From Absidia repens (Eukaryota; Mucoromycota; Mucoromycetes; Mucorales; Cunninghamellaceae): DNA of 64,000 nt. The stretch is taken from assembly GCA_002105175.1 (NCBI GenBank), contig MCGE01000010.1, forward strand, positions 682,001 to 746,000, written 5' to 3'. Position numbers and translations under genes: made by a program. The stretch's first letter is position 1, and each line of letters opens with the position of its first letter. Below the pieces are notes generated by a model. It was not told the origin of the DNA. It saw only the letters and a list, made by a program, of their open reading frames with translations, and made no database searches. This document shows, piece after piece, positions 49,957 to 61,684 of this stretch.

Positions 49957-50885
49957 TATAGCCTCCTCTTTCTTCACTTTCTATTATTATCATTATTATT
50001 ACTTTTATTATTACATTACATTATTTTATTATAATATCATTATACCTTCTTTTTCCTTCCTCTCTCACTCTTTCATATGGCATTGACTTTTTTTAATATA
50101 TATACATCTATTTTCTCTCGAATAAAAACCTGATTGTAATCTATCTATTTTGAAAAATTCATCTTGACAAAATTCAAAACGTGACAATCGAAAACATTGA
50201 CACTTAAGTATTAATTGCCAAACTGGTATGATGTATGCTTTGAACAATTACTCGTTTTTTTTTTTTGTTTTGTTTATTTATTTAAGTGCTTGATTAATAA
50301 AAAAAAATAAAAAGATAAACATACCGCTGATGGGGTTTTCAAATTACCCTTAAATTACACCAAATATACTATTATCGAAGATCGCAAGTCAAGTAAAAGC
50401 TTAGATCAGTGGAAGCAATCGGCTGATGTTTAAATTTTTTTTTCTATAACTACTTCAGGAACGCCGATCATCTTGAACAAATAAATGACATCAACGACCT
50501 TTACGAAACAGCGAACTAATCTATAAATTGTGATCTGTGAAAACCTAACCTATATTTCTGCCCCTTCTGTTCTCTCGGTACCGGGATGTTAATGCTGTCA
50601 TGAATTGAATTTATTCCTGGAATCGATCAATAATCCAATCTATTGGATATGGGAACCTTCACATTCCAGCTCCTTATTATTATCCATATCATGAAGAGGA
50701 TGTTAAAACGGAGAACGTTTCATGTTGTAAGATTTGATACTGCCTAAAATTGAAGAAAAAAAAAAAGCATGATTTTTATTCCCAAAAACTTACAAACTCC
50801 GCATATACTTGGGCACGCCAAAAGAAAAACAAAAAAAAGAAAAAAATTATTTCGTGTGTTTACCTTTTATCTTAATTGTGTGATC
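49957..50885. other. intergenic spacer
   Basis: AT-rich, with TTA/ATT triplet runs at about 49982-50040, AATAAA at about 50121, and A-rich sequence up to the chromodomain gene. No supported gene, although an upstream non-coding exon of the next gene could lie here. Confidence 0.5.
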
Positions 50886-53800
50886 ATGTTACAAGGCGAT
50901 TGGAGCGATGATGACGAGGTATACGAAGTGGAAAAAATTTTGGATGACAGGGTAGATGAAGATGGTGACGTGTTATATCATATCAAATGGAAAAATTATG
51001 ACTCATCGTAGTAAGTTGAAAAAATTAATTCATGCCTTTCGTTTTCACTATTCAATCATCTAATCGCCCATTCCTTTTTTATAGAGTTAAAGAACAATAC
51101 TAGATATAATATAAACCTTTATGATCAGCGTTTATAATTAAAACTACCAGATCGAAAACTCACTTGTCTCCCTTTTTGTTTTCTTTTTAGGAACAATACC
51201 TGGGAGCCGAGTTACAATCTCAATTGTCCGGATCTACTCGAGGTTTACCTTAGCAACAAAAATAAACGGAAACGGAAATTAACCCTCGGCAGGTCTCATG
51301 CTGCGGAATCGAGGCGACCTGCCACCAACACTAGCAGCAGCAACACTGCCACCAACACTAGCAACAGCAGCACTGCCACCAACACTTGCAACAAGAACAT
51401 CGCCACTAGCAGTAGCAGCAGCGACACGCTTGGAACAGATGCACCATTATCAATCAAGGACACTATGCGATCATTTTTGTTCGACTCTACTTCTGATGAA
51501 ATACCGACGCCTACGAAACAAAAGTCGTCGATAGTCAACGCCAGCAAACACAGCAAAAACGACAAGAACAGTAGCAGTAGCAGCAGCGACAGCGATAGTG
51601 ACAGTGACAGTGACAGTGACAGCGACAGCGACAGTGATTGCGACCGAAACAGCAAAGGCAACAGCAAAGGCAAAGGCAAATTCAACGACGAAGGCGAAGA
51701 CAAAGGGGAAGGCAAGCGTAAAATCAGGTCTTTCGATTTGACCAACAATACCGAACAGAAATCCCGCACACCAACTTCATCTTCGTTTGGCTCTATCAAA
51801 AGGACAAAACAAGGTAAGGGTGCAATACTGGGTGCAATACTGGTGATGATAGACTAAGACTACTTTTTTTTCATATAGCTGCCAACCAAAGTGGATCGAC
51901 GCTAAATACTCTGATCGAAGGAATAACAGGGAAAACAGCAACAAAACAGACAGTCAAATATCCTTCGACCTCACATCTCAATATTTCCTCCCAGAAAAAG
52001 TCGTCAATGAAACTACTACCAACTTCTGGTCGTCCTCCAATATCAACATCAATAACACCATCTTCAATAGCAAATGAATCACGACGCCAAACCAGTGGTT
52101 CTCGACTTCTGCCACCACCACCATCGTCACCTACAGCACCAGCATCAGGAGGAACCGAATTACGACGTCAAACAAGTGGCTCCCGGATACTACCATCACC
52201 ATCATTGTCATCCGTGGCACCAGCATCAAGAGGAACCGAATTACGACGTCAAACAAGTGGCTCCCGGAGACTGCCATCACCATCATCAGCAGCATCAGCA
52301 CCGGCATCAGGCGGAATCGAATCACGACGTCAAACAAGTACTTCTCGCATACACCCATCACCTTCACCTTCACCATCTTCATCTACATCATTATCCGCAA
52401 CAACAAATGGATCACGACACCAGCTCAGCCACGCCCGGCCATCATCATCATCAATAAAAGCAGCAGCGAACGAGTTGCGACGCCAATCAGGCATTTCCCA
52501 TCCAGCTGCGTTATCATATTCTCCATCACTGAATAAATCGGCTTCAGATACCAAGATGAAATCAAAACGGCCATTGACTTATTCTTACAATACTCCGACA
52601 CCAAAAATTGGAGCCAGTGCATTGGAAGGGCCTCGATTGATGTGGAATGGGGTTATCAAGGTGAAAAGCAGCGGGATGTTTAAGGTACAGGTTACTTTGA
52701 ATAATGACCCTATTCTAAATGATGGATTATTGTAAGTGCTTTCTTTTGAAAAAATAAAAAACAAAAAAACAAGAATGGTTACAGTGTAATGGATTAATGA
52801 CTGCTTCCTCACATATTCTTCTCTTTTTATTGCTGTATACAGGGCCTTTCTGAACTCTCCTGACTTGATGGTGAGCAAGGTGATTCCTTCTAGATTGATA
52901 AAATACCTGTGCCGAAAAACACAACATTTTGTTACGGAAATCAAGACCAGCGACTCAAACTATCTCCATTGGAGGAAATTCGCCAAGTTTTTATATTTAA
53001 ACAAGCAGGTACAAGGAAGAAAAGATGTGGAATACAGATAGCCATCGACTCACTATTGTATGTTATTTTGCGTTATCTATTTCAATAGGCTGCTGTACTA
53101 CAAACACATAAGCGACCCACGGATGCCATCATTCTCACCAATACTCTCCGGGACGATTGGACACTCGAAAAACCTGAACTGGGTACCGCTATCTACCTCA
53201 GAAATGTGGTGCCTGATTTTGTACAAAGGGATATTCGACGCTCACCATCCTCCTTTTTGTTGGATTCTCGACTGAATACTTCTTGGAAAGCAGCAGCCAA
53301 CCTTCTTATGTTTCCCGAAGAATTGGCGGTTGTTATCAAACGAAGGGATATTGACTTCCAAATCATTGGATCATCCTGGCTGGCAAAAAATCTACGAGCG
53401 GCTCTTAAATCTTCAAGATCGGCAGCAACCTCCACTGTATCCGCCTTAGAACGGTCATCATTACCATCATCATCTTCATCAACATCTTCAACACTCTCGC
53501 CACTTGCATTATCATTAATTGAAACGAAGAATATATTACTGGTAAATTTACAAAAAAAAAGAAGGACGTAGGGAGGGCGTGGAATAACAGTCAATGTTTA
53601 CTGAATATCTTATTTCATTTTAGTTTGACCGCGCTGATGATCGTTTATATCGCACACCTTTGAAGCCTGAACGGAGTTCTAGTGATACAATGATCTTCCA
53701 ATTTGGATCTCATGGACCCACAGAGCCGATCACACCACCATCGGAAGTATACCCAAAAAGTACTGGTAAGTAGATGTTACTCTCCTCCTCACGAAAAATG

Positions 53801-54515
53801 TGAAGAGGAAAAAAAAAAAAAAAAAAAATCGAACCACTTGATTCACTCTTACTTTTATAATAGGTGGATTCATCACAACTGATGTCAAGAATATTCTTAT
53901 GAATCCGGACGTTTTGGATAAGATGGCAGATTTTGCGAAAAAGGCAAGTGTTCAAAAGGAAAAGGCAATCAAATCGATCAGTATGCAAAAATACTGACTT
54001 TTTTTTGTTTGTTAAAAATACAAAATAGAGGAATAGATTAATGCTTGGCGACTGGAAACCTATATTACATACCGAATGTTTGTCCCATATCATGCGATCA
54101 GGAACTGGAATGAAGTAAGTTTTCGCATCAGAGGAACATGATGATGGTCTGTTTTTATTCACATTTACTGTTGCATGAATGGTTGTAGAGCACAAAGTGC
54201 TATTTCTAAAATTCTGGTTTTGCTATCATCGAAAGATATTAGTATATTGGAGGATTGGGGTGAAGTGGTAAGAAATATGGTGATGGAGTTTAGTTAATGA
54301 AGTAAAACCTGATCAATGTTTGCTAATATTTTATGTTTTAGCGCGATGAAACGAAATGGAAAACTACCGTCCTCGATTGGTTTGACACTATTGTTCGCAC
54401 ACACTCTTGTGTTAACGAAGCCTTTTACTTTGTGGATGATGGACCGAACAGCCCACCATGGCACCACCACTACCCTGCTATTGATTTTATCAACTCCGAC
54501 GCACTACTACTATAG
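50886..54515 (+). CDS. chromodomain protein, Chp1-like
   Basis: Probable heterochromatin reader. Ten exons (50886-51007, 51191-51813, 51879-52731, 52843-53008, 53089-53541, 53624-53765, 53864-53943, 54029-54114, 54189-54267, 54342-54515) encode 925 residues. The chromodomain is at residues 12-60 (YEVEKILDDRVDEDG, HIKWKNYDSSNNTWEP) with the aromatic cage Tyr, Trp and Tyr. It resembles fission-yeast Chp1 (EVEDILADRV ... NTWEP). A Ser/Asp tract and an 81-bp tandem repeat fill the middle. The C-terminal half starts WNGVIKVKSSGMFKVQVTL and looks like a SPOC-type barrel, followed by a region that could be PIN-like. The first donor is GTAGTA (51008), because the more standard GTAAGT three bases on would create a stop. 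Intron 7 has a GC donor (53944). Family level moderately sure. Confidence 0.75.
52079..52402 (+). repeat. 81-bp tandem minisatellite in the chromodomain gene
   Basis: Four units start at 52079, 52160, 52241 and 52322, each 81 bp or 27 codons, so copy-number changes keep the frame. Each unit encodes a version of [ES/EL]RRQTSGSR followed by a Ser/Pro/Ala-rich part. A diverged fifth motif (ELRRQSGIS) lies at about 52470. Confidence 0.88.
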
Positions 54516-56640
54516 TCGGTGTGCCTTACCTCAACTTAGCTCAGTTACTCTTGCATTATATTGTATTAATAGTCTCAATTATTTTTATATTGGCCCTCCT
54601 TTTTTTTTTTTTTTTTTTTTTTGTAGTATAATAATAAAATTATCATTTTATCTTAAATATGTCATTTTTATCGTGATATGTGTGAAGGGAAGGATAAGTG
54701 TACATGGAGTTTATTAGTGTGTGTAAAGTGCAAGAGTGTAGTGTCAGCAAGAACGTGAAAATATTTGGGTTTACCGAAAATACTACGAATGTTTGGTTCA
54801 TTAGACAACACATAAAATGCTACACACATAATATGATATGATAGTAAAGTTGAAAAGGAACAAACGTGCGTGGTTAGGGTTGTTGTCGTTATTATCATTT
54901 AAAATTATAAAAAAGGTCATACGCATTGGAAATTAGTTAGTTTTGGCTGAAGGGTTGAGGGCACCAAAACATTTATGTATCAAAAAAAAAAAAACGTTCT
55001 GTACCTAAACTAATCACCTCCAGTGGTTATTTTATATGCGTCTATCACTGTTAAAACCATTCAAGAAATCCATCATCACTCTATACCTAAAAATCGAGTA
55101 CTATATAATGTATTACAGTAGACCGAGTGCTGAGTACGAAGGTTGATCAATGTTGCTTCCGGGTACACACCAGCTTTTTTTTTTCAACATACAGAAGCAC
55201 TGTACTATACAGTGTAGGTATACCCAATCGACAAGACGAACTGACCGTATGAGAGATGATGGAAAAGTTAATATACAAGACATACTTTATTCATATATAA
55301 ACCTAAACCATAGCAGCTAACCTAAACTAGTCTAACGATATTACTACGATGCATATCTAAAAGTGAGGCTATTAAGTGGTGAGTATGAGCGAGTATGGAG
55401 TTTGTGTGTGGGGAGGGGGGAATATTTTCCTGAAATAAACATAATGTCAGGTACGCCAAACCGATCAAAGAGGGTAAGATATCCTATAGAAGTGGCAACC
55501 TATTCTACAGTTCAGTGAAGGGGTTAATTAAACTATGCCAACTTTCTTCATCTTGTCTGCAATGGCATCAAGAGAAGAGAACAACCATGCTGCCTATGCA
55601 GGATAGTGACGAGGAGAGAGCCATTATATTGATGACGCTGTATAGTGTTCATAAATAGTAACAAAAGGGGTTCCTCTTTCGAAAACACCAATACAAAAGA
55701 AAGGCAAACCAATCCGCCAGACCAATTTCAAATGCCGCACACGTGGATTTTATTTACTCCCCATTTGTTCTTATTTTCGCTCTCTTCCTTTTTTTTCTTC
55801 TTTTTTTACTTCAACATTCAACTTCTTTGAGGTCATGGTGATCATAGACAAGTGTTAGGACTAGTTTAGAAGGGTTTTAGCTCAGGGATTACAAGATGCA
55901 TGGGGATACCCTTTCAGTTTGGATCCAGGATTTGGGCTCACCATTAGTTGTCATTAGTTGATCTTTGGCGCTTTCTATAGTTTAGTTTAGTTTTAGTTTG
56001 TCCATAGTTTGAAACTGTATTTAAATAAAATATGTCTCTTCTTACGTTCTTTAATGAAAAATGATCCATTACTCTATCATGAATAATTCAGTATATTAGA
56101 CTTTTATCGTCCTTTGGGTTCATGCTGAGCTGCACCACATCAATATAATATAAGGAATACGGTTCAAATGACCATGTGAATACCAGTATATAGTATACGG
56201 GACGGCATTTACATGGTACATGATATCAAGCAATGCGAGGTGAAGTATAAAAATAAACATAGGAACTTAATATATGATAGCATGCGAAATAGCAGATTTC
56301 ATTTATATTATAAGAAATGACAATACATAAATCGATAGAAAACAAAGTGAATGGATGTACATATTTGGAATAAAAAGCAAAGTTTATTGGTGATATAAAA
56401 ATGCAGCAGTAAAAAAAGATCCTAAATATATGTAATAAAGGAAGGGGCCTTGACTACAATGGTGGTATGTAATTCTCCAGGATAAATACTAGTAGAAGGG
56501 TAATCAATATATATATATATATATATATTTCATTGCTAAATGTGATAAAGGGAAAGGGGTAGATACGAAAGGTAGAGAGAGGGAGATATATATATATATA
56601 TATATGCCAATGACTAAAAAAAGTATAGAAGTAAGATATA
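54516..56640. other. gene-poor gap with repeat copy D
   Basis: AT-rich gap between the chromodomain gene and a minus-strand gene. It contains repeat copy D (55725-56100), a T22 run near 54601 and (TA)n tracts at 56508-56528 and 56585-56605. No supported gene. Confidence 0.6.
55725..56100 (+). repeat. dispersed repeat family, copy D (3' short)
   Basis: Shows ATTTCAAATGCCGCACACGTG (CACGTG at 55740-55745), the pyrimidine tract, GTTAGGACTAGTTTAGAAGGG, core GGGATTACAAGATGCATGGGG at about 55884, GTCCATAGTTTG and AATAAAATATGTCTC. It becomes unrecognisable after about CAGTATATTAGAC at 56090, so the 3' third seems lost. Confidence 0.82.
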
Positions 56641-57468
56641 TCAAGAGTCGCCATATAGTATGTATTTGATTAATTGTTCCATATCTATTCCATCAAAAGC
56701 TGCTGCTTGTTGGTTGTTGTTGTTTCGTCGACTGTAAGTGATGGGCGCCTTGATATTGTTTTCAGGTACATACGATTGATGTAAAGTCGGAGGTGACGAT
56801 GATGAAGCTTCCTCTTCCTCCTCTTTCTCCAATTCATCTTGTCCAAATTCTGACACCATCAGTTCTGAGATCACCTTTTCCATCTGTTCATGATAATCCT
56901 GAAAATCAGTTGGTATATCTATAGAGGGAATATGTTGATTGGAGTTGTTTGTTGTCGTTGCTAGTGTTGGATTCATTTGATCACCATAAATATTGTTTTC
57001 CTCACTATCAAGAAAAAAAGAAGTGAAGTCAAGGCCACTGTTTGTTTCATTCACATCCTTAATTTCACCATTCGCATAACGAAGTTGAGAAACCAGATTT
57101 CGCTTTCTTTTTCTGATATCCAATGGCTGAGTACAGATTGATGTGGTAGTAGTATTAATAGCTGGTGTCTTCCTGTCTTTGCTGCTGTTATTGTTGGCAC
57201 TGTGAGGAATGGAAGTCGCTTTTCTGAATTCCACTTGGAAGTCGGTGTTATTATCGCCTGGAAATTCCGTATGATTTTTTTCAAATGTGGGTGATGAGGT
57301 AGGTTGAGTTAACACCGTGTCGTTAGCTGGCCAAATGGTTGTAGAGGCATTCCCTATGATAGGTTTTTGAATGATAGTGGTGTTGTGTGTCTTTTTGCTT
57401 CGTTTGAAAGTGATGAGAGGAGGTTTTCTATTGTGAGGAAGTTTAAAAACTTCACTATTACGCTGCAT
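56641..57468 (-). CDS. hypothetical acidic protein
   Basis: Single-exon frame of 275 residues from the Met at 57466-57468; the nine codons before it are translated pyrimidine leader. I recognise no domain. The N-terminal 40 residues are basic (LPHNRKPPLITFKRSKK). The middle is Asn/Thr-rich and disordered with a short basic patch DIRKRKRNL, possibly a nuclear signal. The C-terminal third is acidic (DELEKEEEEEASSSS) and ends with a possible helix FDGIDMEQLIKYIL. Its start faces NDUFV1 337 bp away. The pyrimidine leader and length support a real gene; function unknown. Confidence 0.6.
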   Translation of the reverse strand: MQRNSEVFKLPHNRKPPLITFKRSKKTHNTTIIQKPIIGNASTTIWPANDTVLTQPTSSPTFEKNHTEFPGDNNTDFQVEFRKATSIPHSANNNSSKDRKTPAINTTTTSICTQPLDIRKRKRNLVSQLRYANGEIKDVNETNSGLDFTSFFLDSEENNIYGDQMNPTLATTTNNSNQHIPSIDIPTDFQDYHEQMEKVISELMVSEFGQDELEKEEEEEASSSSPPTLHQSYVPENNIKAPITYSRRNNNNQQAAAFDGIDMEQLIKYILYGDS

Positions 57469-57805
57469 GATTGAAAAATGATAAGAAGAAAGCACGAAAA
57501 TAAAAGAAAGTTATCCGAAATAGGCAAAAAAAGTGAAAGCGGCCTTTAAAATACATGTGACCGTGTGTGCCCCCCCGCCCTCACAAGGCTGTCAAGATGA
57601 AGCAGCCTGTTCTTTTTTTTTTTTTTTTTCTTCTAACCCTCGTTTAACGCCTAAAAAAAAAAAAAAGTAAAGCCTCCATTTATTGGACCAATCTTTACTT
57701 TCTCCTTCTTCTTTTTATTTCTTTGTCCTTTACATCTATCCCTACTCTTTTTTTTTTCATTATTACAAATATTTTTTTCATCTTGTTATTAAATACACAT
57801 TGACC
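57469..57805. promoter_or_regulatory. divergent promoter region, hypothetical gene / NDUFV1
   Basis: 337 bp between two start codons. It contains a C-rich stretch with GC content above the surroundings (57570-57590), T18 and A15 runs, and a long pyrimidine leader (57690-57760) before NDUFV1. No TATA box is obvious. Confidence 0.45.
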
Positions 57806-59553
57806 ATGTTAAGATCTATTGCTACTAAACGAGGTATGGTGTCGAAGAACAAGACCTATCTAGAAAATCAACCTATCATGTTACTCACCTATCTTTTTTT
57901 TTAATTCCTATATAGTTAGCACCACGGTATCCAGCAACTTGCGCATGGTGCCCAGCATTACTCGATCTTTTGCAACCGAAGCTGACCCCAACGCCAATCC
58001 TATCACCGGTAAAACCACCTTTGGCAACTTATCCGATGAAGACCGTATTTTCACCAACTTGTATCTGAAACACGATTATCGACTCAAGGGCGCTATGAAA
58101 CGTGGTGATTGGTACAAAACAAAGGAACTCGTCCTCAAGGGTCATGACTGGATTATCAAGGAAATGAAGGAATCAGGCCTTCGTGGTCGTGGTGGTGCTG
58201 GTTTCCCTTCTGGCTTGAAATGGAGTTTCATGAACAAGCCTTTGGATGGTCGGTAAGTTTTTGATGGGTGATATCAAAGGGAGGGGGAGGGACACTGAAG
58301 CTGATGACGATTATATTGTACTTTATTTCACACAGCCCTCGTTATTTGGTGATCAATGCCGATGAAGGAGAACCTGGTACCTGCAAGGATCGTGAAATCA
58401 TGCGTGGTGATCCTCACAAGCTTATTGAAGGTTGTTTGTTGGCTGGTTCCGCTATGAAAGCCAATGCTGGTAAGATACGCGAAACGACTACACGAATGGA
58501 AATGAACTAATAATGTCTTCGCTTCCTTTTTTTTTTTTTTAGCTTACATCTATATCCGTGGTGAATTTTATCAAGAAGCCTCTCATCTCCAAGAAGCTAT
58601 CAACGAAGCTTATGCCGCTGGATTGATCGGTAAAAATGCCTGTGGATCTGGTTATGACTTTGACGTCTACATTCACCGTGGTGCTGGTGCCTACATTTGT
58701 GGTGAAGAAACAAGTCTGATTGAATCCATCGAAGGCAAACAAGGCAAACCTAGACTTAAGCCCCCATTCCCCGCTGATGTTGGTTTATTCGGTTGTCCCA
58801 CTACTGTTACCAATGTCGAAACTGTTGCTGTTGCACCTACTATCCTTAAGCGGTAAGTTAAATAGCAAGAACAAGGAAAATAATAGGGTTACTGACTAGT
58901 ATTATTCTTTCTTAATTCATATATATTTTAGTGGTGGTTCATGGTTTGCAGGTTTTGGCCGCCCTCGTAACAGTGGTACCAAATTATTTTGTATCTCTGG
59001 TCATGTCAACAACCCTTGTACTGTAGAAGAAGAAATGTCGATCCCTTTGCGTGAACTAATCGATAAGCATTGCGGCGGTGTTCGTGGTGGCTGGGATAAC
59101 TTGCTTGGTATTATTCCTGGTGGATGCTCAGTTCCAGTGATTCCCAAAGATATTTGCTCCGATGTATTGATGGACTTTGATGCTCTCCGTGATGCTAATT
59201 CCGGTCTTGGAACTGCTGCTGTGATCGTAATGGACAAGTCTACCGACATTGTACGTGCTATCTCACGCTTCGCCAAATTCTATCGTCATGAATCTTGTGG
59301 TCAATGCACTCCCTGCCGGGAAGGTACCAAATGGCTTGAGACTATGATGGATCGCTTTGAAGATGGCCGTGGTCACCCTGAAGAAATCGATCAGATCTGG
59401 GAACTTACAAAGCAAATTGAAGGTCATACTATCTGTGCTCTTGGTGATGCTGCTGCTTGGCCGGTTCAAGGCTTGATCCGTCACTTCAGACCAGAACTTG
59501 AATCTCGTATGGCTTCTTTCCAAAAGACATTGGCCTCCTCTGCATCATCTTGA
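57806..59553 (+). CDS. NDUFV1: NADH:ubiquinone oxidoreductase 51-kDa subunit (NDUFV1/NUO51)
   Basis: Complex I subunit in the mitochondrial matrix arm that binds NADH, FMN and the 4Fe-4S cluster N3. Exons 57806-57833 (28 nt), 57916-58252, 58336-58469, 58543-58852 and 58932-59553 encode 476 residues. A mitochondrial presequence spans about the first 32 residues (ends [10 protein letters not shown]). Binding motifs are [13 protein letters not shown] for [18 protein letters not shown] for NADH, and [13 protein letters not shown] with the later Cys in [13 protein letters not shown] for the iron-sulfur cluster. All ligands are present. Its presence means this fungus has a canonical complex I, unlike baker's yeast. 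Confidence 0.96.
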
Positions 59554-60417
59554 ATTAAGTCCATGCTTTTTGATTTTAGGAATTAGTAGAAGTAGTAGTA
59601 TTAGTAGTAGTAGTAATATATAGATTAGTTTAGCTTACTTGGACTTAGACTTGTCTTTTTGTTTTAAAAAAGAAAATAAAAATCATGTGGATCATTTTTT
59701 AACACTTCTGTATTGACCAATTTATGTGTATGTGTTTATATGAATGTATTGAATGTTTCCCTTACTTTTCATATAGATATATGTTTATTTATTTTCGTCG
59801 AAGTCAAAATTCAAAGGTTCATCCTCTTCTATGTATCATATAGCTGCTTCATACAACAGTGAAGAGAACATATGGGAAAACATCCGATTTAAAAATTGGG
59901 TTGATCCTTCTCTCATGGCTATTTCCTTTTTTTTTTTTTTTTTTTTGCGTATGCGGCGCATACTGCCTATTTTAGCACCGTATATTGCTCCCCCCCCATC
60001 ATGTATTGTATGTGACCGTAGTATATACATTAACGATATCATCCAAACTACAGTAACAATATTTTTCTAAAGAGCATTGATTTCACAGCCAAAATTTACA
60101 AAAATGGTCTGTACACTCCATTCAGTGGCCCGATCGACTTCATATTTTTATTACATGAAACCAAGCATTTTTTATATAGTGTCTAGCCTGCTCAAAAGCA
60201 ACCGTTCTTAATATAATGCTGAGCAAGTCATACTCCCCACCCAAAATAAAAAAATATGAACTAACAAATCCCATCTTTCTCAATGCTTCCGTGTATGGAG
60301 TACTGAATACTGACAAAATACATGAAAATTAATAAAATCATTTAACGGAATAACCCAGACGTAACTCACACCAGCAACACACATTAAAAACACAAAACAA
60401 GGGATCTATCGAAGGTA

Positions 60418-60975
60418 GCATGAAGGAGACTATGGGAGAGGGTCAGGAAACAATGGTCAACACTAATCCAAAGGTACTATTGTAATAATAATAATAATAC
60501 ACTGTATAAGCCAGACAAGACGAGAAAGGTCGTAAATGGATATCTAATTATTGAAATACAACAACAATCAGAACTGATCAAAGAGAATAATGGTAGTAAA
60601 AAGAAGAAGATCTGTTACACAACATATGAGAGACATTATTGAGACATTTTTCATTGAAGCAAAAGTAGAAAGAGATGTTTTTTATTCAGATACTCACGCG
60701 AACGACAAACAAACTAAATCTAAAACAAGCTAATGAAGGTTCCAAAAAGCCAACTAATGGCGCCTTCAGATCCTAAATCCAAAATGAAAGGGTTTCCCCA
60801 TGCATCTTGTAATCCCTGAGCTGAACACCCTTCTAAACTAGTCCTGGTACTATTCTAAGTCCAAATTAACCTTAATGAAGTTGGGCAGTGAAGAAAAAGA
60901 AAGAAGAAACAAAAAGAAAGAGAGCGCCAAAAAAAAGTTTGGCGAAAATAATCCACGTGGGCGGGATTTCAAATG
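60418..60975 (-). repeat. dispersed repeat family, copy E (inverted)
   Basis: On the minus strand the order is CCCGCCCACGTGG (CACGTG at 60954-60959), a pyrimidine tract, CCAGGACTAGTTTAGAAGGG, core GGGATTACAAGATGCATGGGG (60800-60825), GAAGGC...ACCTTC, TTGCTTCAATGAAAAATG, TTACTACCATTATT, GTATTTCAATAA and GGATTAGTGTTGACC. The only inverted copy in the window. It is most similar to copy C. Confidence 0.85.
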
Positions 60976-61324
60976 TTGTATGTGTCCTTCCGGTGAACTG
61001 TGGTTCTGATTATTTTTTTTTCGATTACCTTTTTCTCTTCGATGTAAAAAACGCAAAAGAAGGTTTCAGAGGGCTGCATTGATAGAAATAACATACCTGC
61101 ACATACCAGGATAACAACATTATCCACAATAAGAATGTAATTTCGTTTTCCGGTTGATATCGTTACTGTGGGCCCCTACTGTATAAACATGCCTTGAGTA
61201 TGACACCTCAGTGATCTGACATGTGGTCCCACGGTACGAATTTTGGGTATAAAATTTTCTTCTCGCCTAATATTTTTTGTGTAGCCAGTTCTGCTTACCG
61301 GAAATCAGAAGAAAACTACCTCAA

Positions 61325-61327
<3 letters not shown>

Positions 61328-61363
<36 letters not shown>
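61328..61363. repeat. 36-nt A homopolymer
   Basis: Uninterrupted A run 350 bp beyond the 5' side of repeat E. Equal in length to the T run at 16371-16406. Confidence 0.9.
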
Positions 61364-61365
<2 letters not shown>

Positions 61366-61684
61366 TATGCAATTATTCTGCACTGATAGATAAAGAGATA
61401 GTAGATTTTTATAGTATAATGAAACGTATTGATTTTATTGATTTGTTTGCTTCATAAAAATAACATAAAACAGTACAAAGAAAGGTAGGAGAAGGATAGA
61501 TGAGCAGATAAATAGGAAATAATAAGAAGAGGAAACAACTTTATTTCGAATTTTGATGTAGACATGTGTATAAAAAAGATAAAACAAAAAGCAACTACAT
61601 GTAAAGGGGTGTCAGTATATAGCGATATTGAATTTTAAGAATGGGTAAAAAAAAAAAAAAAAAACGGGGGGAGGCGAATAGCTA

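Larger units (their letters stand above)
59554..61684. other. gene-poor gap with repeat copy E
   Basis: AT-rich gap between the 3' ends of NDUFV1 and the CDC4-like gene. It contains (AGT)n-like sequence at about 59586-59620, repeat copy E, an A36 run and no supported gene. Confidence 0.6.

Noticed and set aside
51296..51799. Minus-strand 167-codon frame with Leu/Ser repeats
   Set aside because: Direct complement of the Ser-Asp and Ala/Asn repeats of the chromodomain gene.
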